64,000 nucleotides of DNA from Tsuneonella flava. GTDB lineage: Bacteria > Pseudomonadota > Alphaproteobacteria > Sphingomonadales > Sphingomonadaceae. Positions 60,024-64,000 of the stretch are shown here, one piece after another; the stretch's first letter is position 1, and each line of letters starts with the position of its first letter. A program made the translations under genes and the position numbers. Below the pieces are notes generated by a model. That model made no database searches. It was not told the origin of the DNA and saw only the letters and a list, made by a program, of their open reading frames with translations. The DNA lies in the NCBI RefSeq assembly GCF_002870965.1, contig NZ_PHSO01000001.1, forward strand, positions 186,001-250,000, given 5' to 3'.

Positions 60024-62348
60024 TCAAGCGCGACCCTGCTCAGACGGGGCAATGGTGTCCTCGATCGCCTTCCATTCGCGGGGATCAACCCCCTCGATGA
60101 CGCCTGTTTCTTCCAACCGGGAGATCGTTTCGGCAGGAAGCCCGAGCCATTCGGCGATCACTTCGCTGCTGTGCTCGCCCGCCAGGGGAGCGGGCCGTGT
60201 CTCCGCATCGACCGTGGCTCGTCCAGTGACGTGGCGCCGTTCGACGAGGAAGTCCTCGGGCAGATAAGGGTGGCTCTCGGTGCGATAGAAATTGCGGTCG
60301 CGGTAATAGGCAAAGTCAGGCAGGTCTGCGAGCCGGAGCATCGGCGCCGCAGCGACCCCGTGCGTCTGCAATGCGGTCGCGGCCTCCAGGGGTGTCCGGC
60401 TGGCTAGCCAGGCAGTCAGCGCCGCGTCGATTCCTTCGCGCGCAGCAAGGCGTGCGGCGGGTGTCGTCAGGCCCTCTCCAGCGGAAAAGCCGATAGCCTC
60501 GCAAAAACCGCGCCAGCTCTGGTCCCCGTCCACGACCACGACGCACCATTCGTCATCACCGGCGGCAGGATAGACCCCATAGGGATGATCGGATGGAGTA
60601 CCCGTAGGCAGACCAAGCGACACGCGCGCGACGTCGGCGGCGAAGTGACTCAGCATCACTTCAGACTGCGCTACGCTCGCAGTGCCCCCGCGCCCCGTCC
60701 GCAGGCGGCGGATCAGCAGAGCCACCGCCCCCATCGCCCCGACACGCCCGGCAACATGGTCCGGATAGATGGTAACGCTGTCGCAAAAGCCCTCGGGATC
60801 GTCGGGATAGCGCCAGGCCAATGCCAGCCCGGTAGCCGCGCGAACGAGCGGACCATAGCCCATGCGCCCGCTCCACGGCCCCGTTGCGCCGAATGCGGAG
60901 CTGTCGACCATGACGATCCGCGGGTTGATGGCACTGACCGTCTCGTAATCGAGGCCAAGGCTTTCCATGGTGCCGGGCTTGAAATTGGAAAGAATGACAT
61001 CGGCCTGAGCAGCCAGTTCCAGAAACAACTTCCGCCCCTCCGGATCGCGCAAATTGATGCCCAGGCTGCGTTTGTTGCGGTGTCCGGCCGCGAAACTGAC
61101 CGACATGCCATATTTGAGGTAGGACTGGCGGTTACCGTCAGGATAGGCGCGCGATTCCACCTTGAGGACATCGGCTCCCTGATCGCCGAGCAGTCGCCCC
61201 TGCTCCGCTCCGACGACGATCACGCCCAGATCGAGGACTTTCAGGCCCTCGAACGGCTGGCCGCTATCGCTTGAACGCTCTGGGGGCCTGAAAGCCTGCG
61301 CCTCTCCCTCCGCGCCCAATCCAGTGCGTAAACCGTCGATGCACAGCATTCCATTCGGCACTTTCGCAACACGGCCATCGGGGGTGCCAAGCGACGTAAT
61401 GGCGTTCCGGTCGCGCACGTGATCGGTGTCGATGCTCTCTTCGAAGGTCAGTATCGCGGATACGGGGACGCCAAACTTCTGCCCTCCCGCCTCGATCTCT
61501 TCGCGGGTCATGTCCGCGAAAAAGGCGCCGATGGCAGGCAGCAACTCGGGCGACTTGTACCGCACGATCATCTTGTCGAATTCCGGCGATGCAAACGCCG
61601 CAGGTTCGCCCATCCAGCGGAACATCCCGCGCCATTGCCGCTTGGCCAGCAGGCACAGGCGCACATGGCCGTCGGCGCATTTCAGGACGGGGTACTGGAA
61701 CCCTGCCGCCGGTCGTGCGCGGGCCAGCAGATTGGCAGGCTTTCCCATCGTCGCGCTGCCGTTCACGCCGTAACCGGGGTCGAGCGCCTGCACCGCGCCA
61801 TCCAGCGCGGAGAAATCAAAATGATCGCCAACGCCGGTCTTCAACGCCCGGTACAGGCCGGTAACCAGAGTATATGCCGCCTGAGAGGCAGCGCACTGAT
61901 AGGCAAGATCTCCGGGCGGCAGCAAAGGCTCTCGCCCGCGAATTCCCGACCGCGACAATTCCCCGGAAAGCGCATGCAGGACCGGCCCACTACCCTTCCA
62001 GTTCGTCATCGCCGTGTTACAGCCAAAATCGCTGACCGTCATCGTCACCAGCTCAGGCCGTTCGCGCTGGAGAGCCGCCAGATCAATCGGCTGATCGCTG
62101 TCGGCCACGATGATATGCGCGTTGTCGATCAGCGTCTGGGCCGCGGCGGACATGAGATCGATCCGGTGATGTTGCTTGCCCACGTTAGCGACAAGCGCCT
62201 CCACTGCGTCCATCGCACTTCCGGGTTCATCGATCCGGTCAACTCTCGCTCCCAATTCCGCGAGATAGCGTGTGATGGACGCCATAGGCCCTCTCACCAG
62301 ATCCACGACGGAAATGCCGGAGAGTGGATAGTCCAGGCCATGAGTCAT
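60024..62348 (-). CDS. Tandem CaiB/BaiF family III CoA-transferase
   Basis: A 774-residue protein made of two family III CoA-transferase units. The N-terminal unit (about 1-350) begins LSGISVVDLVRGPMASITRYLAELG and looks diverged. The C-terminal unit (about 370-760) begins GLKVLDLGVIVVGAEQGRLLGDQGADVLKVE and has the strongly conserved NFKPGTMESLGLDYETV and INPRIVMVDSSAFG. Such enzymes move CoA between acids without ATP, so this is the likely activation step of the pathway; no acyl-CoA ligase is seen here. It ends 53 nt before the thiolase start, with an operator-like palindrome in between. Confidence 0.93.
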   Translation of the reverse strand: MTHGLDYPLSGISVVDLVRGPMASITRYLAELGARVDRIDEPGSAMDAVEALVANVGKQHHRIDLMSAAAQTLIDNAHIIVADSDQPIDLAALQRERPELVTMTVSDFGCNTAMTNWKGSGPVLHALSGELSRSGIRGREPLLPPGDLAYQCAASQAAYTLVTGLYRALKTGVGDHFDFSALDGAVQALDPGYGVNGSATMGKPANLLARARPAAGFQYPVLKCADGHVRLCLLAKRQWRGMFRWMGEPAAFASPEFDKMIVRYKSPELLPAIGAFFADMTREEIEAGGQKFGVPVSAILTFEESIDTDHVRDRNAITSLGTPDGRVAKVPNGMLCIDGLRTGLGAEGEAQAFRPPERSSDSGQPFEGLKVLDLGVIVVGAEQGRLLGDQGADVLKVESRAYPDGNRQSYLKYGMSVSFAAGHRNKRSLGINLRDPEGRKLFLELAAQADVILSNFKPGTMESLGLDYETVSAINPRIVMVDSSAFGATGPWSGRMGYGPLVRAATGLALAWRYPDDPEGFCDSVTIYPDHVAGRVGAMGAVALLIRRLRTGRGGTASVAQSEVMLSHFAADVARVSLGLPTGTPSDHPYGVYPAAGDDEWCVVVVDGDQSWRGFCEAIGFSAGEGLTTPAARLAAREGIDAALTAWLASRTPLEAATALQTHGVAAAPMLRLADLPDFAYYRDRNFYRTESHPYLPEDFLVERRHVTGRATVDAETRPAPLAGEHSSEVIAEWLGLPAETISRLEETGVIEGVDPREWKAIEDTIAPSEQGRA

Positions 62349-62513
62349 ATGCTGATCCTAAATTTAGTCTCTTCGAAGATGCACAAACCTCTGTTTTTCG
62401 GCGCAGACTGATCTGGACATGAGCTGATGGCCGTCAGCGTCACCGCGATAATCCCAGCAGCCAGGCCAGAATCTTGGTAAGAATCCTGGGTCGAATCTCA
62501 TCCACCATACGGC

Positions 62514-64000
62514 TCAACGCCCCTTCCATTGGGGCTTGCGCTTCTGCGCGAAGGCCAGCGGCCCCTCGCGCACGTCTGACGACCTGAACAATGCCGCCAC
62601 GGCCGGCGAACGTTTCTGCTCTCCAAGAGCATCCTCCAACGAGGCAACGGCAAGTCCGCGCTGCACCACGTCCTTGGAAGCGCGGATCGACATCGGGCTG
62701 CATTCAAGGATAAGGTCCGCCCACCGCCGCGCGCTCGCCATCAGGTCCGCAGCGGGCACCACTTCGTTGACGAAGCCCAGCACCTGCCCTTCGTGTGCGG
62801 GAACGTGGCGACCGGTGAGTATCATACCCATCGCCTGCTTGAGCCCGATCTGACGCGGGAGGCGCAACAGCCCTCCTTCAAGCGCGGCTAAGCCGACTTT
62901 TGGCTCGGGTAAGGCGAAAACGGCGTTTTCGGATGCGATGATCAGATCGCAGGCGAGAGCAATTTCGAACCCTCCACCCATAGCCACGCCGTTCACTGCG
63001 GCAATCACGGGCTTGTCGAGATCATAGCGCGCGGTGAGGCCTGCAAAGCCCTTTACCGGCGATTCAAGCGGCGCGCCTCGGGCCATTGCGATGGAGGTCG
63101 CCTTGAGGTCGTTTCCGGCCGAGAACGCCTTGTCGCCCGCGCCAGTCAGGATGGCCACCCATTGTTCCGGGTCGGCAGCAAAGCCATCGAAGATTTCGGC
63201 CAGTTCGGCATTGGCCTCCGGCGTCAACGCGTTCATCGCCTCCGGGCGGTTGATCGTGACGATAGTGAGCGGACCATCGCGCTCTACCGCGCAATAGCGA
63301 TATTCCCGCGCCGCCGTGTCGCCGATCGACCATGACGGCTTGCCGAACGCATCGACGCGCGCATGCCCCTCGGTTCCGATGATCGAGCAGTCGGTCGTCT
63401 GAAGAAGGGCGATAGTTTCCGCATCGTCCGCGCGGACACGCGCCATCGTGCGCTTGCCCTCAGGCGTACGCAGAATGACCATACCTTCTATCGGATTTCC
63501 GTCACGCCCATAGGTGATCGTGTAGGTTTCGATGGTTGCCGGGCCGACATAGTCTTCGACCAGTTCGGGAACCGCCGCGCGCGCCGCTTCCGCCTTCTCC
63601 TGCACCGAATAGTCGAGCGCCAGCGGCTCTTCAGGGGGCATGGCGCTGATGACCAGCGCGTGATGCTTGTTCACGTAACCGCCCTGCCCGTAAAGCAGCC
63701 CGACCTGCCCGGAATGCGTCCGCAGCCGCCGCACCATCGCGCACACCGCATGGCTCATATAATTATTGAGCGGCCCGCCGAAAAACGTCAGCCCGCCCGT
63801 TACCGTTGGAACCTTGTCGCCTTGCTTCAGCCCAAGAGTGTGCATCGCCATCTTGGGCACAACCGGGAAGCAACTGTAGAGCTCCATCGCGTCGAACCGG
63901 TCGACGTCCCCACCGACGAGGTCGAGCGCCCCTTCCAATGCGGCAGCCTGCGCCGTGCTGTGGTCATAGCGATCGCGCAGCAGATAATCGCCCGGCTCCT
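62514..64000 (-). CDS. Thiolase-like / enoyl-CoA hydratase fusion (N-terminus beyond window)
   Basis: At least 495 residues in one frame with no stop, running off the right edge. The visible N-terminal part (about 1-230) matches the C-terminal half of SCP2/thiolase-like acetyl-CoA acetyltransferases: ELYSCFPVVPKMA, TVTGGLTFFGGPLNNYMSHA and GQGGYVNKHHALV, then a beta-rich segment (ETYTITYGRDGNPIEGMV). From about CAVERDGPLTIVTINRPEAMN to the C-terminus it is an enoyl-CoA hydratase with both catalytic Glu residues (GGGFEIALACD and LPEPKVGLAALEGG). Both are normally separate proteins. The fused form would channel a hydroxyacyl or ketoacyl intermediate. Confidence 0.9.
   Translation of the reverse strand, partial: EPGDYLLRDRYDHSTAQAAALEGALDLVGGDVDRFDAMELYSCFPVVPKMAMHTLGLKQGDKVPTVTGGLTFFGGPLNNYMSHAVCAMVRRLRTHSGQVGLLYGQGGYVNKHHALVISAMPPEEPLALDYSVQEKAEAARAAVPELVEDYVGPATIETYTITYGRDGNPIEGMVILRTPEGKRTMARVRADDAETIALLQTTDCSIIGTEGHARVDAFGKPSWSIGDTAAREYRYCAVERDGPLTIVTINRPEAMNALTPEANAELAEIFDGFAADPEQWVAILTGAGDKAFSAGNDLKATSIAMARGAPLESPVKGFAGLTARYDLDKPVIAAVNGVAMGGGFEIALACDLIIASENAVFALPEPKVGLAALEGGLLRLPRQIGLKQAMGMILTGRHVPAHEGQVLGFVNEVVPAADLMASARRWADLILECSPMSIRASKDVVQRGLAVASLEDALGEQKRSPAVAALFRSSDVREGPLAFAQKRKPQWKGR

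Noticed and set aside
62354-62370. CTAAATTTAG palindrome before the CoA-transferase
   Set aside because: Only 10 bp, no second copy, and likely by chance in an AT-rich spacer.

Overview
The window looks like chromosome from a high-GC alphaproteobacterium of the order Sphingomonadales, most likely the Erythrobacteraceae/Sphingomonadaceae. This is an inference from gene content: a crtY-crtI-crtB carotenoid cluster, three large TonB-dependent receptors, a two-domain HAD-UbiA protein, and a dense acyl-CoA degradation region. I found no tRNA, rRNA, CRISPR array or intact insertion sequence. One decayed IS5-type transposase and three probable gene remnants are present.

Layout. 1-7.3 kb: thiC (running off the left edge) behind a TPP riboswitch, a lipoprotein, a DUF885 peptidase-like protein, an EthA-type flavin monooxygenase preceded by a perfect FNR/FixK-type box, and an OmpV/MipA porin-like protein. 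7.4-13.8 kb: a tightly coupled operon crtY-crtI-LOG-crtB (ATGA/ATGA/GTGA overlaps), then a biotin-dependent carboxylase alpha subunit. 13.9-22.3 kb: housekeeping and stress genes (MFS exporter, dinB, Nudix, pgl, dps, PhoX-like phosphatase, msrB, selO). 22.5-26.4 kb: an iron/heme uptake unit with a Fur-box-like site, a TonB receptor, a DUF6607 protein and an unknown protein. 26.4-30.6 kb: DMT transporter, HAD-UbiA prenyltransferase, GT39-like glycosyltransferase and a small EmrE/ArnE-like protein, which fits lipid-linked sugar synthesis and transfer. 30.8-38.4 kb: a beta-glucan (cello-oligosaccharide) utilisation locus with a GH6 cellulase, a LacI regulator, a GH3 beta-glucosidase and a TonB receptor. 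The LacI gene appears to start at ATC, and two identical operators 21 bp apart lie in front of GH3. 38.4-41.2 kb: a diguanylate cyclase flanked by decayed DNA, including the IS5 remnant.

41.2-64 kb is a catabolic region for an unidentified acyl-CoA substrate. It holds a TonB receptor, a tyrosine/lipid phosphatase, three aminoglycoside-phosphotransferase-like kinases, two acyl-CoA dehydrogenases, three enoyl-CoA hydratase/isomerase proteins (one fused to a thiolase-like protein), three SDR genes (one a remnant), an aldehyde dehydrogenase, a D-aminoacylase-type amidohydrolase, a DUF7064-like protein, a thiolase and a tandem CaiB/BaiF CoA-transferase. One kinase next to an acyl-CoA dehydrogenase reproduces, as separate genes, the two halves of the ACAD10/ACAD11 proteins and the LvaA/LvaC pair. 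That suggests phosphorylation-dependent breakdown of a 4-hydroxyacyl-CoA. This is the best candidate here for an undescribed pathway.
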